Shown: positions 32,581 to 42,853, counted from the first letter of the stretch. The stretch: DNA of 64,000 nucleotides from Bacillus sp. FJAT-29937 (GCF_001509555.1 NZ_LMAS01000001.1:564969-628968); one strand, 5' to 3'. Notes: generated by a model from the letters alone, not told the origin. Program-made: numbers and translations.

Positions 32581-33038
32581 TTTGCTCCCTCCTTTCCATC
32601 CTGGAGCAGATTATTTATTTCTTTCATTTTTTCTGCCATTACAGCAATATCATATGTTGATATGTTTTCTTTAAGAAGTGCTTCATCCGAAAAGAGGAAA
32701 TTAGTCACTTTAAATTCTGTTTTTTGTTGTTCGTTTAATTTTTCTATATATAATTCCATCATGTCCTTTAAGCCTTTCAATAAGTCATTAGTAAAAAAAA
32801 TGGGAAAATGATTAGGTGTATATCGGGGAATCTCCACCTCTTCTTTCCACAGGGCAGCAACTGCACCATTTTCAATGGCTTTCTTCAACTCCCCTGCATT
32901 CTCGCCAAGAGGGATGAAAACTCCTCTGGATTGGGGCACATCTGAAATTGTCGCGACCGTATGAAAAAAAAGCTCATAATCCTGTATTCCTTTCTTTTTC
33001 GGAAACAGTTTCGCTAAATCACCATACGCTAATAACAT
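32577..33038 (-). CDS. Stand-alone Mur-ligase N-terminal (MurF-type) domain protein
   Basis: A 153-residue protein between murE and mraY, where B. subtilis has nothing. Residues 25-100 resemble the UDP-substrate-binding N domain of MurE/Mur[23 protein letters not shown] followed by [14 protein letters not shown]. There is no ATP-binding GTNGKT and no C-terminal ligase domain. The last 45 residues are Lys/Glu-rich and unfamiliar. It cannot be a working ligase alone. The frame is intact, has a good ribosome site (GAGGAG), starts 1 bp after murE and overlaps mraY by 4 bp. So it is expressed in step with them. It may be a murF remnant that was kept, or a regulator or scaffold. Confidence 0.8.
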   Translation of the reverse strand: MLLAYGDLAKLFPKKKGIQDYELFFHTVATISDVPQSRGVFIPLGENAGELKKAIENGAVAALWKEEVEIPRYTPNHFPIFFTNDLLKGLKDMMELYIEKLNEQQKTEFKVTNFLFSDEALLKENISTYDIAVMAEKMKEINNLLQDGKEGAK

Positions 33039-33039
33039 G

Positions 33040-34500
33040 TTATCGCTCCTCTATTGCCTCTTTTGCAACTAACCGGTCATCAAAATCATACACTTGATTT
33101 CCAATTAACTGATAGGTTTCATGCCCTTTTCCAGCTATTAAAATGACATCACCTTCAGCTGCCATGTTAATTGCATAATTAATTGCTTCTTTTCGGTCAA
33201 GAATAACTTTATATTTTTGACCTTTTACCCCAGCTTCCATATCTGCCAATATCACTTGGGGATCCTCACTGCGGGGATTATCAGAGGTGAAAATAGCATT
33301 GGTGCCATACTGACATGCAATACTTGCCATTAATGGCCTTTTTGAACGGTCCCTGTCTCCGCCACAGCCAACAATAACAAAAATTCTTTTTGCCGCAATT
33401 TGGCTGATCGTTTTCAACACATTTTCTAAGCTGTCTGGCGTATGCGCATAATCAACTATCACCGTGAATTTCTGTCCCGCATCGACCGTCTCAAAACGGC
33501 CAGAAACGCCTTTCACTTCTTCAATTGATTGAATGATCGGTTTCATCGGAATACCGGATGCTATCCCTGCACCAATCGCTGCCAACACATTGTATACGCT
33601 AAATTTCCCAACTAGCTGCATCGAAATTTGATAAGCTCCAAATGGACTATGTAATTCAAACGATGTCCCGAAAGCTGTCATTTGGATATTTACAGCGCGC
33701 AGATCAGCAGGCTGATCAATTCCATATGTTAAGACATGAGCTGATGTTGCTTTTATATAATGATTGGTTACAGAATCATCGTTATTTAGAACGGCATATT
33801 TAGGAGGATTATATCGGAACGCACTTCCTAGCTGCGCAAACAAAAGACCTTTTGCATTTCTATATTCATCCATGGTTTTATGGTAATCCAAGTGATCCTG
33901 AGTTAAATTTGTGAAAACGGCTATATCAAAATCACACCCGTGGACCCTTCCTTCATCCAAAGCATGAGAAGAAACTTCCATCACTGTAGATTGTACACCA
34001 GCATCAGCCATTTGTTTGAAAATCCTTTGCAGTGTAAGGGCATCAGGAGTCGTATTTTTCACTTCCGATATTTTATTCCCTATTTTTGTATACATTGTGC
34101 CAATCAAACCAGTCTTTCTGCCATAATCGGATAAAATTTTTTCGATTAAATGGCTTGTTGTTGTTTTGCCATTTGTACCCGTGATCCCAATTAAATGCAG
34201 TTTCTTACTTGGCTGTTTGAAAAAGGAGTCAGCTAATAATGACATAGCCCGCCTTGTATTTCGAACGACAATAACTGGTATAGAAAGGTTCATTTCTTTT
34301 TCGGAAATGATTGCGGCCGCACCTTTCTTTACAGCAGAGGAGGCAAAATCATGTCCATCTACTGTAAATCCTTTAATACAAATAAACAAGCTGCCTTTTT
34401 CCACTTTACGACTGTCATTTTCTATTGAAGAGATGTCAGGATTTTCTCCGCTATATGCCATGTAGGGCTGCAAATCATGCAAAAGCGTATGTAATTTCAT
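33040..34500 (-). CDS. murE: UDP-MurNAc-tripeptide synthetase (meso-DAP adding)
   Basis: MurE adds the third peptide residue. The 486-residue protein has the N domain with [23 protein letters not shown], the P-loop [16 protein letters not shown] and the C-terminal specificity motif DNPR ([12 protein letters not shown]). That motif marks meso-diaminopimelate rather than lysine as substrate. A gap of 188 bp with the spoVD terminator lies upstream, so it has its own promoter. Confidence 0.97.
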   Translation of the reverse strand: MKLHTLLHDLQPYMAYSGENPDISSIENDSRKVEKGSLFICIKGFTVDGHDFASSAVKKGAAAIISEKEMNLSIPVIVVRNTRRAMSLLADSFFKQPSKKLHLIGITGTNGKTTTSHLIEKILSDYGRKTGLIGTMYTKIGNKISEVKNTTPDALTLQRIFKQMADAGVQSTVMEVSSHALDEGRVHGCDFDIAVFTNLTQDHLDYHKTMDEYRNAKGLLFAQLGSAFRYNPPKYAVLNNDDSVTNHYIKATSAHVLTYGIDQPADLRAVNIQMTAFGTSFELHSPFGAYQISMQLVGKFSVYNVLAAIGAGIASGIPMKPIIQSIEEVKGVSGRFETVDAGQKFTVIVDYAHTPDSLENVLKTISQIAAKRIFVIVGCGGDRDRSKRPLMASIACQYGTNAIFTSDNPRSEDPQVILADMEAGVKGQKYKVILDRKEAINYAINMAAEGDVILIAGKGHETYQLIGNQVYDFDDRLVAKEAIEER

Positions 34501-34630
34501 TTCGTCATCCCCTTAACTCTTAGACTTTACATACTATAATCCAAACATATCAGAAACAGCCAAAAATCGTAACGATTTTCATTTTACATGAAAAGCTGAC
34601 ATTTAGCTATTTGAATTTCTTTAGGTATAG

Positions 34631-34668
34631 AAAAATAAATGAGCGGCGTTTTATTAAAGGCCGCCCAC
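34631..34668 (-). terminator. Terminator downstream of spoVD
   Basis: On the minus strand GGGCGGC and GCCGCTC arms flank a 12-nt loop and are followed by ATTTATTTTTC. It ends spoVD transcription before murE. Confidence 0.75.
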
Positions 34669-34688
34669 TTTTTTAGATTATTATTATA

Positions 34689-36608
34689 TTATTCTTCCTT
34701 GCCAAAATAAAGTCTTATCGTGGATCCTTCTTTCAGCTTAATTCCCGGTTCTGGTGTTTGCTTTACTACCTTGTTGCCTTCCCCGCTAGCATCTATTTTC
34801 AAATTAATATACAGTTCACCGAGCTCTGTTTTTGTTATTCCGACTAAATCCGGCACTTCAATCATCGGAACATCAGGCCATGTAAGCTTTTTCTCGATTT
34901 GTTTTTCCCTTGGCTTAACTCCCATTGCACGCAGACTATCTTCCATGATGTCTCCTACAATCGGGGCAGCAACAACTCCCCCAAATTGAACGGTTCCCTT
35001 TGGATTATCTACAGCAACATATACAACTAGCTGCGGATCATCAGCTGGGGCAAAACCGATAAATGAAACGATATGGTTGTTTTCAAGGTATCTCCCGCCT
35101 TGGGCCTTTTGGGCTGTTCCGGTTTTTCCTCCCACTCTGTACCCGTCAATAAATGCTTTACCGCCCGTACCTTGGGCAACAACACTTTCAAGGGCATATC
35201 TAATTTGATCTGATGTTTCTTTCGAAATCACTTCCCTTTTGACTGTAGGCGTTTTTCTCATCACAATTTCACCAGTTATTGGATCAATGAGCTCCTTTGC
35301 TACATATGGCGTATATAGCGTTCCTCCGTTAATAGCAGCTGATAGAGCAGTAACCTGTTGAATGGGAGTGACTGAAACCCCCTGTCCAAAAGCAGTAGTC
35401 GCCTGTTCAACCGGCCCCACTTTATCCATATTAAACAAGATGCCCGTTCCTTCTCCTTGAAGATCTATTCCTGTTTTTGCCCCAAATCCGAAGTCTCTTA
35501 TATATTTAAATAATGATTCTTTTCCTAATCTATCACCGAGCTCAACAAAGCCAGGGTTACAGGAATTTTGAACGACTTCTAGGAATGATTGACTGCCATG
35601 GCCGCCTTTTTTCCAGCATCGCAATCTTGCCCCGCCCACCGTTACATAGCCAGGATCATGGAAATGCTCTTTTTGCAGATCAACTTTCCCTTCCTCCAAT
35701 GCGGCAGCAAGCGTTATGATTTTAAATGTAGATCCTGGTTCAAATGTACTCCAAATTGGAAGATTACGGTTATAAACTTCAGGCGAGACATTCCGGAAAT
35801 TAGCTGGATCGAAATTTGGTCTGCTAGACATTGCTAATATTTCTCCATTATTCGGATTCATTGCGATAGCAATTATCCCATCTGGGTTATAAGTCGCTTG
35901 AGCATTATCCAATACCCGTTCCATGATGGTCTGAACCTTAGAATCTATTGTTAGCTTTAAATCTAATCCATCTTCAGGAGGATCATAATCGTCAGCCATA
36001 TCATTCATCCGCTGACCTTTGGCATCAGCATAAAACTTTACAGAGCCTTTCTTCCCTTGTAATTCTTTATCATAAAATAGTTCTAACCCCATGAGTCCCT
36101 GATTGTCAATGCCTGCAAAACCTAATACATGTGACAAATCATGGCCAAAAGGGTAATGCCTTTTTGAATCTTCACCAAGATAAACACCATCTATATTCAG
36201 TGATCTTATTTCTTTTGCTTTTTCATGGGAAATTTTCCGTCCCTCTTTTAACTTTACATCCTTCGCAACCTTTGTTATCTGAGAATATATTTTTTCTTTA
36301 GATGCGTTTAAGACAGTTGCAAGTTTTTCTGCTGCATCATTTGGATCTTTTATTTGACGCGGAACTACATATATAGTAGGCGCACTGACGTTTGTTGCAA
36401 GCGGTACCCCATTCCGGTCAATGATTTCCCCTCTTTCAGGTTCAAATGTAATATCCCGGCTCCATAACTCCTTTGCCCCATCCGTTAATGCACTGCCCAA
36501 ATAGAATTGAACATATCCAAGCCGAATATCGATAATAAAAAAAATTAACATGCCTGCGACTAAAGCGATTGTTAACCTTTTTCTCACAGTTACATTAGAA
36601 ACACGCAT
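34689..36608 (-). CDS. spoVD: Sporulation class B penicillin-binding protein SpoVD
   Basis: SpoVD is the transpeptidase for spore cortex synthesis, paired with SpoVE. The 639-residue protein has an N-terminal anchor (residues 9-28), a dimerisation domain, then the transpeptidase with STFK (EPGSTFKIIT), SCN (VQNSCNPGF) and KTG (VGGKTGTAQ). One PASTA domain closes the C-terminus (IEVPDLVGITKTELGELYI...). The ATG at 36608 has AAGGAGGAA upstream; the frame is open further but that part contains no other ribosome site. Confidence 0.95.
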   Translation of the reverse strand: MRVSNVTVRKRLTIALVAGMLIFFIIDIRLGYVQFYLGSALTDGAKELWSRDITFEPERGEIIDRNGVPLATNVSAPTIYVVPRQIKDPNDAAEKLATVLNASKEKIYSQITKVAKDVKLKEGRKISHEKAKEIRSLNIDGVYLGEDSKRHYPFGHDLSHVLGFAGIDNQGLMGLELFYDKELQGKKGSVKFYADAKGQRMNDMADDYDPPEDGLDLKLTIDSKVQTIMERVLDNAQATYNPDGIIAIAMNPNNGEILAMSSRPNFDPANFRNVSPEVYNRNLPIWSTFEPGSTFKIITLAAALEEGKVDLQKEHFHDPGYVTVGGARLRCWKKGGHGSQSFLEVVQNSCNPGFVELGDRLGKESLFKYIRDFGFGAKTGIDLQGEGTGILFNMDKVGPVEQATTAFGQGVSVTPIQQVTALSAAINGGTLYTPYVAKELIDPITGEIVMRKTPTVKREVISKETSDQIRYALESVVAQGTGGKAFIDGYRVGGKTGTAQKAQGGRYLENNHIVSFIGFAPADDPQLVVYVAVDNPKGTVQFGGVVAAPIVGDIMEDSLRAMGVKPREKQIEKKLTWPDVPMIEVPDLVGITKTELGELYINLKIDASGEGNKVVKQTPEPGIKLKEGSTIRLYFGKEE

Positions 36609-36644
36609 ACACGAACGTTCCTCCTTAAGTTTTTGGCTCGTTCC

Positions 36645-36673
36645 AATATATGCTTGTACCCATTTAAATAGAA
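36645..36673 (-). promoter_or_regulatory. Possible sigma-E promoter of spoVD
   Basis: On the minus strand TTCTATT (36667-36673) and CATATATT (36645-36652) are separated by 14 bp. They resemble the sigma-E pattern with two -35 mismatches and one -10 mismatch. The strong terminator upstream means spoVD needs its own promoter in this gap. Confidence 0.35.
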
Positions 36674-36704
36674 TAAGAAAAGCGGAGGCGCTGGAGCCAG
36701 ACAA

Positions 36705-36782
36705 TAAAAAAAAGACCAATAGAACATTGGACAAATAATCAAGAGTTTTGATTATTTGTCCATCTATTTTGTTATGGTCTTT
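36705..36782 (-). terminator. Terminator downstream of pbpB
   Basis: A perfect 15-bp inner stem (36728-36742 with 36748-36762) is enclosed by an outer AAAGACCA/TGGTCTTT pairing and, on the minus strand, followed by a run of T. It isolates vegetative pbpB from sporulation-specific spoVD. Confidence 0.9.
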
Positions 36783-36792
36783 AGTTCCTTAT

Positions 36793-39042
36793 TTAATCTT
36801 TCACTTCAATCGTTTCTTCCTCGTTTTCTTCTTCTGTTTGATCCTCTTCGTTCACTTTGTATTTTTCTGCCGGTGGCTCTAATTCTACTATTAAATATTC
36901 ACCTTCGTTAAATAACGCACCAGGTTTTAAATTTTGCTTCTTTACATATCCATTTCCAACAGAATTTAGCTTTAAATTTCCTAGCTTCGCAATTTTCATT
37001 ACATCTCTCAATGACCAGCCAGTCATGTCTGGAATCGTTAATTGCCCATCCGTTCGAAGGATAACCTTTTCTTTTGAAAGCAAATTTGAACTTGCATCAG
37101 GAAGCTGTTTTAATATCTGATTGCCTTTTCCAATAACAATCGGTTCCATCCCTTTGCTATTCAATTGTTTAATAGCCTCTTCGGTTGTTAGCTCGGTCAC
37201 TTTAGGAATTAAATCATAATTTGGTTTTGATTGCACAACTGGATCAATATTCAAATATTGCAGACTGCTCTTCATAACCGGATTAAATATATCAGCAACT
37301 GGAATGGCTCCGCTCGTATAAATATCAATTTCTGGCTGCTGGACTGCCACATAGACAACTAATTTAGGGTCATCCTTTGGGGCCATTCCTAAAAATGAAA
37401 ACACATAGTTTTGACGGCCAGTTAAATACCCGCCTTTAGGATTAGGAATTTGTGCCGTCCCTGTTTTTCCAGCTATATCGTACCCTTCAATATTGTAATA
37501 ATTGAAGCCTGTGCCCTTAGGTGAGGATACAACCGTACCTAATATGTCTCTAACTTGTTTGGCAGTGTTTGCGGAAATAGGCTTCCCTGCAACTTCAGGC
37601 TCGGTTTTATTAACAATTTTATCGTCGCTGTTAGGATCGACAATTCTGCTAATAATATGAGGCTTCATCATATTCCCATCATTGGCAACAGCAGTAGCTG
37701 CCTGTACTTGCTGGATAGGAGTAATAGCTGTACCCTGCCCAAAGCCGGTTGTTACTTTCTCCAATGGCCAATTATAAACGATTTTACCCCCAGTTTCTTT
37801 CGGCAATTCAATTCCTGTAGGCCTGTCAAAGCCAAAACTCGTTAAATATTTTTCATAGCTGTCAAAGCCCAGCTTATCTTTCACAAGTATTGCGAATGCA
37901 ACGTTGGATGAGCGCTGAACTCCTTCTAAATAGGAAATTGTCCCCCATCCACGGCCATCGTTCCAGTCTCGAACAGGTCTTGACTTCTTATCTGCCGCAT
38001 ATTGACCTGATTTAAATGAATCGTTTGGGTTGAAAACTCCCTCTTCAATTGCCGCTCCTAAGGTGAAGATTTTCATCGTTGAACCTGGCTCAAATGAATT
38101 CTCGATGATCTCATTATGCCAAGTCTCACTAATCCCGTCCTTCGTCATTGGATGAAATGAAGGCCTTTGTCCCATTGCGAGGATTTCTCCGGTTTTCGGA
38201 TCTGCCACAACCGCAAAAATTTTCTTCGGCTTATATTCGCTATCTACTTTATTTAAAGAATCCTCCAGAAAGGTTTGGATTTTCTTATCGATCGTTAAAT
38301 AGACGTCCTGGCCATCACGGGCGGGAGTAACATGCTCCGCACTGTCGGACAATAAGTATCCCCAAATATCACTTTCGTATTTAACCTTGCCATTTTCCCC
38401 TGTCAAAATGTCATTCAGACTTTGCTCTAAACCGAGCATCCCCACTGTATCCGTTCTATTCTTTTCAGCTTCCTTTTTTTCTACATAACCAACTAAATGG
38501 GAAGCAAATACGCCATTAGGATAAAAACGCTTCGTATCTTTAATGAAGGTAATCCCCGGAAGCTTCAATTCTTCTATTTCTCTTTTCTTCTGGTTTGTTA
38601 AATCTCGGCCTGCTTTCCCGAATTCAACCTGAAAAGGCTTTTCATTACTATCAGGTTTTAATTTAGTTAAGAGTCTATAAATATCCGTTTCATTCATTTC
38701 AATTACTTTTGCCAGTTCTCTTGCCGTTTTTTCTGGATTTACTACATGATGGGGCTTTTTATCATTTGTAGTCATTTTCTCATCTAAAATCGCAACAAGT
38801 TTATATGAGTTCATATCAGTTGCGAGGACCTCTCCATTTCGGTCAAATATCGTCCCTCGCCTTGCTTCTATTACCCTTTCATTTTCATATTTTTGCTGTG
38901 CCTTTGCTGCTAGAACATGCCCCCGGATTTCACCTGTTATTTGTATGGAGATAAAGCGGTAAACTAAGACAAAAAAGAGCAGACCAAATATTACAAATAA
39001 TATCGCTGCTCCAAAGTTAATATTTGGCTGTTTTTTAATCAT
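36793..39042 (-). CDS. pbpB: Division class B penicillin-binding protein PBP2B
   Basis: PBP2B (FtsI) is the septal transpeptidase. The 749-residue protein has one N-terminal membrane anchor, a dimerisation domain (about 60-230), and the transpeptidase with STMK (EPGSTMKIFT), SSN (GVQRSSNVAF) and KTG (AGKTGTAQ). Two PASTA domains lie near the C-terminus, followed by a Glu-rich tail. It is about 30 residues longer than B. subtilis PBP2B. Start overlaps the ftsL stop by one base (TAATG). Confidence 0.97.
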   Translation of the reverse strand: MIKKQPNINFGAAILFVIFGLLFFVLVYRFISIQITGEIRGHVLAAKAQQKYENERVIEARRGTIFDRNGEVLATDMNSYKLVAILDEKMTTNDKKPHHVVNPEKTARELAKVIEMNETDIYRLLTKLKPDSNEKPFQVEFGKAGRDLTNQKKREIEELKLPGITFIKDTKRFYPNGVFASHLVGYVEKKEAEKNRTDTVGMLGLEQSLNDILTGENGKVKYESDIWGYLLSDSAEHVTPARDGQDVYLTIDKKIQTFLEDSLNKVDSEYKPKKIFAVVADPKTGEILAMGQRPSFHPMTKDGISETWHNEIIENSFEPGSTMKIFTLGAAIEEGVFNPNDSFKSGQYAADKKSRPVRDWNDGRGWGTISYLEGVQRSSNVAFAILVKDKLGFDSYEKYLTSFGFDRPTGIELPKETGGKIVYNWPLEKVTTGFGQGTAITPIQQVQAATAVANDGNMMKPHIISRIVDPNSDDKIVNKTEPEVAGKPISANTAKQVRDILGTVVSSPKGTGFNYYNIEGYDIAGKTGTAQIPNPKGGYLTGRQNYVFSFLGMAPKDDPKLVVYVAVQQPEIDIYTSGAIPVADIFNPVMKSSLQYLNIDPVVQSKPNYDLIPKVTELTTEEAIKQLNSKGMEPIVIGKGNQILKQLPDASSNLLSKEKVILRTDGQLTIPDMTGWSLRDVMKIAKLGNLKLNSVGNGYVKKQNLKPGALFNEGEYLIVELEPPAEKYKVNEEDQTEEENEEETIEVKD

Positions 39043-39410
39043 TAATCGTGGACAACCTTAACATTGTTTTCATTTAATTTCAGCCCTAGCTCCTTCGCCT
39101 TTTCCCAAATCCGTTCGTATGTACTTAGTTCGCTTACCTGCATTTCTAGATCTCCATTTACCCGCTTCTGTTCCTGAATAACTACCTTTGTATCTTGAAT
39201 TTCTTTATTGATTTCGTAAATTGCCGCTTGATTAGAAACAATATGAACTGCACCAAAACAAACAATCCCTGAGAAAACTAAACCTAAAACTTTTTCCCCT
39301 GGTGAAAGCCACGGATTTCGTTTCTTTACCTTCTTTGGTGCTTGTACCATTTGTTTCTGTTGCTGTTCATGTCCCCGCTCTTGCTGGAGTTTCCGCGCTA
39401 GGTTTCCCAT
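39042..39410 (-). CDS. ftsL: Cell-division protein FtsL
   Basis: A 122-residue bitopic protein with a Gln/Lys-rich cytosolic tail, one membrane segment (VLGLVFSGIVCFGAVHIVS) and an extracellular leucine-zipper-like coiled coil. It joins DivIB and DivIC in the divisome core. Position between rsmH and pbpB is diagnostic, as sequence conservation is low. Confidence 0.92.
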   Translation of the reverse strand: MGNLARKLQQERGHEQQQKQMVQAPKKVKKRNPWLSPGEKVLGLVFSGIVCFGAVHIVSNQAAIYEINKEIQDTKVVIQEQKRVNGDLEMQVSELSTYERIWEKAKELGLKLNENNVKVVHD

Positions 39411-39448
39411 TTTACCCCTCCTGTTATGGTCTCTATTTTAGTTTTCAA

Positions 39449-40381
39449 TCATAATTTTTCGGCAATTCGAAGCTTTGCTGATCTAGCTCTATTATTCATC
39501 TCCAGTTCCTCTTCAGATGGAGTGATTGGCTTTCTTGTAATTAATTTAATGACTGGTTTGTATTCATCTGGAATAATTGGCAATCCGGGAGGGAGATTAG
39601 GTGTTTCGCTCGCAGATTTAAACGAAACCTTGCAAATCCTATCCTCAAGTGAATGAAATGTAATGACACTAATCCTGCCTCCGGGCTTCAAAATATCAAT
39701 TGCCTGCTGCAAGGATCTTTCAAAAACCCCTAATTCATCATTTACTGCAATACGTATTGCCTGAAAAACTCTTTTTCCAGGGTGTCCGCCTTTTCTTCTT
39801 GCGGGGGCTGGAATAGCTTCCTTAATCAATTCAACGAGCTTGCCTGTTGTTTCGATTGGGGATACTTCCCGTGCAGCTTCAATTTTTCGGGCAATTTGCT
39901 TTGAAAACTTCTCTTCCCCATATTTAAAGAAAATCTTAACTAAATCACCATAGCTCCAATGATTAACGACATCATAAGCAGAAAAGTCCGCTTCCATGTC
40001 CATTCTCATATCTAATGGGGCATCATGATGATAGCTGAAGCCTCGTTCTGGTGTATCTAATTGAGGGGATGAAACACCTAAATCATACAATACCCCATCA
40101 ACTTGATAAACTCCCAATTTTTCCAATTCCGCTTGAAGATGTTCAAAGTTGCTTTTAATAATTGTGATTCGATCACCATATTTTGCAAGCTTTTCCTTAG
40201 CATGTAAAATAGCTGTATCATCTTGGTCAAAAGCATATAGCTTTCCATTTCCTGATAGCTTGGACAATATTAATTCACTGTGTCCCGCCCCGCCTAATGT
40301 ACAATCAACATACACGCCTTCAGGATGAATATCCAAACCATCTACTGTTTCTTTCAGTAACACTGTTGTATGTTCAAACAT
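39449..40381 (-). CDS. rsmH: 16S rRNA (cytosine1402-N4)-methyltransferase
   Basis: RsmH (MraW) methylates N4 of C1402 in 16S rRNA. The 310-residue protein has the SAM motif [15 protein letters not shown], the [14 protein letters not shown] motif and [13 protein letters not shown]. The ATG at 40381 ([13 protein letters not shown]) has AAAGAGGTGG upstream and gives the family length; the longer frame overlaps mraZ. Confidence 0.97.
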   Translation of the reverse strand: MFEHTTVLLKETVDGLDIHPEGVYVDCTLGGAGHSELILSKLSGNGKLYAFDQDDTAILHAKEKLAKYGDRITIIKSNFEHLQAELEKLGVYQVDGVLYDLGVSSPQLDTPERGFSYHHDAPLDMRMDMEADFSAYDVVNHWSYGDLVKIFFKYGEEKFSKQIARKIEAAREVSPIETTGKLVELIKEAIPAPARRKGGHPGKRVFQAIRIAVNDELGVFERSLQQAIDILKPGGRISVITFHSLEDRICKVSFKSASETPNLPPGLPIIPDEYKPVIKLITRKPITPSEEELEMNNRARSAKLRIAEKL

Positions 40382-40412
40382 GATGTCCACCTCTTTTTCC
40401 TGCTGAATGAAA

Positions 40413-40844
40413 TTAAATATCAAACCCAATCATATTCTCTGCAATTTCAGCAAAAGATTCCTCTGAATCAGAGAAATAATCCTCCCATAGACTTTTACTC
40501 CATATTTCAATCCTGCTGGAAACCCCTAATACGACACATTCTTTTTCCAAGTTTGCATATGAAGCCAGGGGGGATGTTATATTTATTCTTCCTTGTTTAT
40601 CAATTTCACATTCTGTAGCACCAGAAAAGAAAAAACGGGTAAATGCGCGAGCATCTTTTTTTGTTAGCGGTAAGCCTTTAAGCTTTTCTTCTAGCAGCTT
40701 CCATTCATCCATTGGGTACCCAAACAAACATTGATCCAAGCCGCGTGTTAGGACAAATGATTCTCCTAACCCATCACGGAATTTAGCAGGTACAATTAAA
40801 CGGCCCTTATTATCAATGTTATGATGGTACTCGCCCATGAACAT
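40413..40844 (-). CDS. mraZ: Transcriptional regulator MraZ
   Basis: MraZ is an AbrB-like DNA-binding protein that controls the mra/dcw cluster. The 143-residue product has two MraZ repeats with the signature [14 protein letters not shown] and [16 protein letters not shown]. The ATG at 40844 ([15 protein letters not shown]) gives exactly the B. subtilis length. The operator-like GTGG repeats lie just upstream and overlap the leader. Confidence 0.97.
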   Translation of the reverse strand: MFMGEYHHNIDNKGRLIVPAKFRDGLGESFVLTRGLDQCLFGYPMDEWKLLEEKLKGLPLTKKDARAFTRFFFSGATECEIDKQGRINITSPLASYANLEKECVVLGVSSRIEIWSKSLWEDYFSDSEESFAEIAENMIGFDI

Positions 40845-40846
40845 GC

Positions 40847-40900
40847 CCACTAACCCCACTTTCTTACTCAAATGTACCACATTCCCCCACTTTCCTCCAC
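40847..40900 (-). promoter_or_regulatory. MraZ-binding repeats upstream of mraZ
   Basis: On the minus strand GTGG occurs three times at exact 10-bp spacing (40897-40900, 40887-40890, 40877-40880), with two more GTGG units at 40856-40859 and 40847-40850. MraZ is known to bind TGGGN-type direct repeats spaced by 5 bp, so this is a likely autoregulatory site. Confidence 0.7.
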
Positions 40901-41023
40901 ATATTTTTAAAATTCTATGATTGGCTTTAAAATCCTTTAAAAAAGATTGGCGATCTCCTTTTTTTCGTTCGTCTTTTCCCTACAAATCTTAGCACCATAT
41001 TAAAATCCTCACTGTTCTTCAAC

Positions 41024-41061
41024 AAAAAAAGACTTCATCCTATAGGATAAAGTCTTTTTTT
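41024..41061. terminator. Terminator downstream of bshC
   Basis: A near-perfect palindrome (AAAAAAAGACTT ... AAGTCTTTTTTT with ATCC/GGAT inside) lies between the bshC stop and the mraZ promoter region. T-runs are present in both directions. Confidence 0.85.
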
Positions 41062-41078
41062 GGCAAATATTTGACCTC

Positions 41079-42713
41079 TTATATTTTAATTAATTTATGG
41101 GTGCCATCAAATGTAAAGCTATGTTCTAATAAGTTATGAATTAAGTTAAATCCATACTGATTAATAAAGTATAAACCATTCAACATCCGTTCTTGGGGTG
41201 AACCTAGTGGCCTGATGGCATTCTCTACCCTTGAAAACTTATTTAATAATACGTCATATTTCAATTGCTCTGCCTGGTCTAGCTTTGCTTCCATAAATTC
41301 CAGCTGCTTGATCAGTAAGCCTTCATTCTTTTTAAGAAGCGGCACTAAGCCTCTATCCTTTTTCATTAAATAGTTTTCCATCATTTCATAATTTTGTAGA
41401 AATTCCTGCTTTGTTTTAAGGAAAAGCTCTTTCAGCTGCTGATCCTTAATTGATTGCAGAAACTGAAGCCTTTCCTTTTCTGCACCAGAAATTAATACTT
41501 CTTCCAAATCAAGTCCAAGCTCAAGTATATTTGATTCAATCGAGCGCTCTAGGAAGGTAATATTAAGACGAGGTACGATTGGAGGCATTCTTAAATCAAA
41601 ATGTTCAAACGCCAATTTCAACTCTGCCCAGTAAGCAATTTCTCCAGGCCCAGCAATGAAAGCAAGTGTTGGAAATAGCCATTCTTGCATGATCGGTCTA
41701 GTTACTACGTTATTGCTAAGCTTTTCCGGAAACTCCTGTGCGAGATCAATCAAGCTTTGCCGGGAGATTTGAAATGTTCCATCTTTTCCGCTGAACATAT
41801 CCTTATCCTCATCATACTCTAGGAGGATTCTTTCAAAATGATCTTCATCATAATAAAATATGTTTGCAGCATGATTGCTTATTTCAATCATATTTGAAAA
41901 ACCATCTTCTTTAAGTTCTGATTGCTGTGATAATACCGATTTCGTGATCTCTTTAAAGCTTGTTATTTGCTTGACAAAATACTCCTTTTCAAGACTTCGA
42001 AGTTTTCGGTCCCCTGAATCAATGATTAAGAGTCCTGTATCCTTAAACATCTGCATGATAAGATAAGCAAAAAAATCAACAAATGATTCGGATTTGCTGA
42101 TGGCTTCTTCCATTTTTCCCAGGAGGTCTAGCGTATGTTCAGTTTCCCCAAATGTTTGAATAATCGCTTCCACCCATTTAAGACACTGTTCACGGTCAAT
42201 CGATATATCAGAGACCATGCGTTTATCCCGTATTTTTTCCGGATAAACTTTCTTTTCGATTCGATAGTTGTTCTCAGCATATACATGGTTCACTTCTTGA
42301 TAATCATGGTCCTCGCCTGCAATCCAAAAGACTGGGATAACCGGAATATTTAATTCCCTCTCCTTTTGCTTTGCCAGGCTTACAATCGAAATAATCTTAT
42401 GTATACTATAAAGGGGTCCAGTAAGTATCCCCGCCTGCTGACCACCAATAATAACTGTACTATTTTCCTGCTTCAGCTTTTGGAGAGAAGACTGAACCAT
42501 TTCAGAGCCTGGAAATTTAGACATGTAATGTTCAATGTGAGCTGCAAGTTCCTCTCTCATATATGAACGTTTCAATAATTCTCCTCGGCGTTTTTCAAAA
42601 TCCTCGTGATCATTGTATCGATAATGAAAATATCTCTGAATACTCGGTGTTTGTTCTAAATATTCTGTTGCAAATCGGTTTGTCGCCGGTAAGGAGAGAT
42701 TTAAAATCTCCAT
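41079..42713 (-). CDS. bshC: Bacillithiol biosynthesis cysteine-adding enzyme
   Basis: BshC (YllA) joins cysteine to GlcN-malate in the last step of bacillithiol synthesis. The 544-residue protein has a Rossmann-type core with VIIGGQQAGILTGPLYSIHK and VFWIAGEDHDYQEVNH, and a C-terminal coiled-coil dimer region (about 390-470). Length is near the B. subtilis 539. It neighbours mraZ as in other Bacillus. Confidence 0.95.
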   Translation of the reverse strand: MEILNLSLPATNRFATEYLEQTPSIQRYFHYRYNDHEDFEKRRGELLKRSYMREELAAHIEHYMSKFPGSEMVQSSLQKLKQENSTVIIGGQQAGILTGPLYSIHKIISIVSLAKQKERELNIPVIPVFWIAGEDHDYQEVNHVYAENNYRIEKKVYPEKIRDKRMVSDISIDREQCLKWVEAIIQTFGETEHTLDLLGKMEEAISKSESFVDFFAYLIMQMFKDTGLLIIDSGDRKLRSLEKEYFVKQITSFKEITKSVLSQQSELKEDGFSNMIEISNHAANIFYYDEDHFERILLEYDEDKDMFSGKDGTFQISRQSLIDLAQEFPEKLSNNVVTRPIMQEWLFPTLAFIAGPGEIAYWAELKLAFEHFDLRMPPIVPRLNITFLERSIESNILELGLDLEEVLISGAEKERLQFLQSIKDQQLKELFLKTKQEFLQNYEMMENYLMKKDRGLVPLLKKNEGLLIKQLEFMEAKLDQAEQLKYDVLLNKFSRVENAIRPLGSPQERMLNGLYFINQYGFNLIHNLLEHSFTFDGTHKLIKI

Positions 42714-42853
42714 TTAAGTCTTCCTTTCTCATCCACAATTTTCATTAATAGGCTAATACTTGCATATTAATCAATCTTTTTATTCTTCATTTGTTTCCAT
42801 ATGAGTATAGCATTGTCTGATTTAAAATGAAAAAGACTTTGCTCAAAATAAAA

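Noticed and set aside
32577..33038. Reading the orphan Mur-domain gene as a frameshifted full murF
   Set aside because: mraY begins at its stop codon and murE ends at its start, so there is no room for the remaining MurF domains in any frame.
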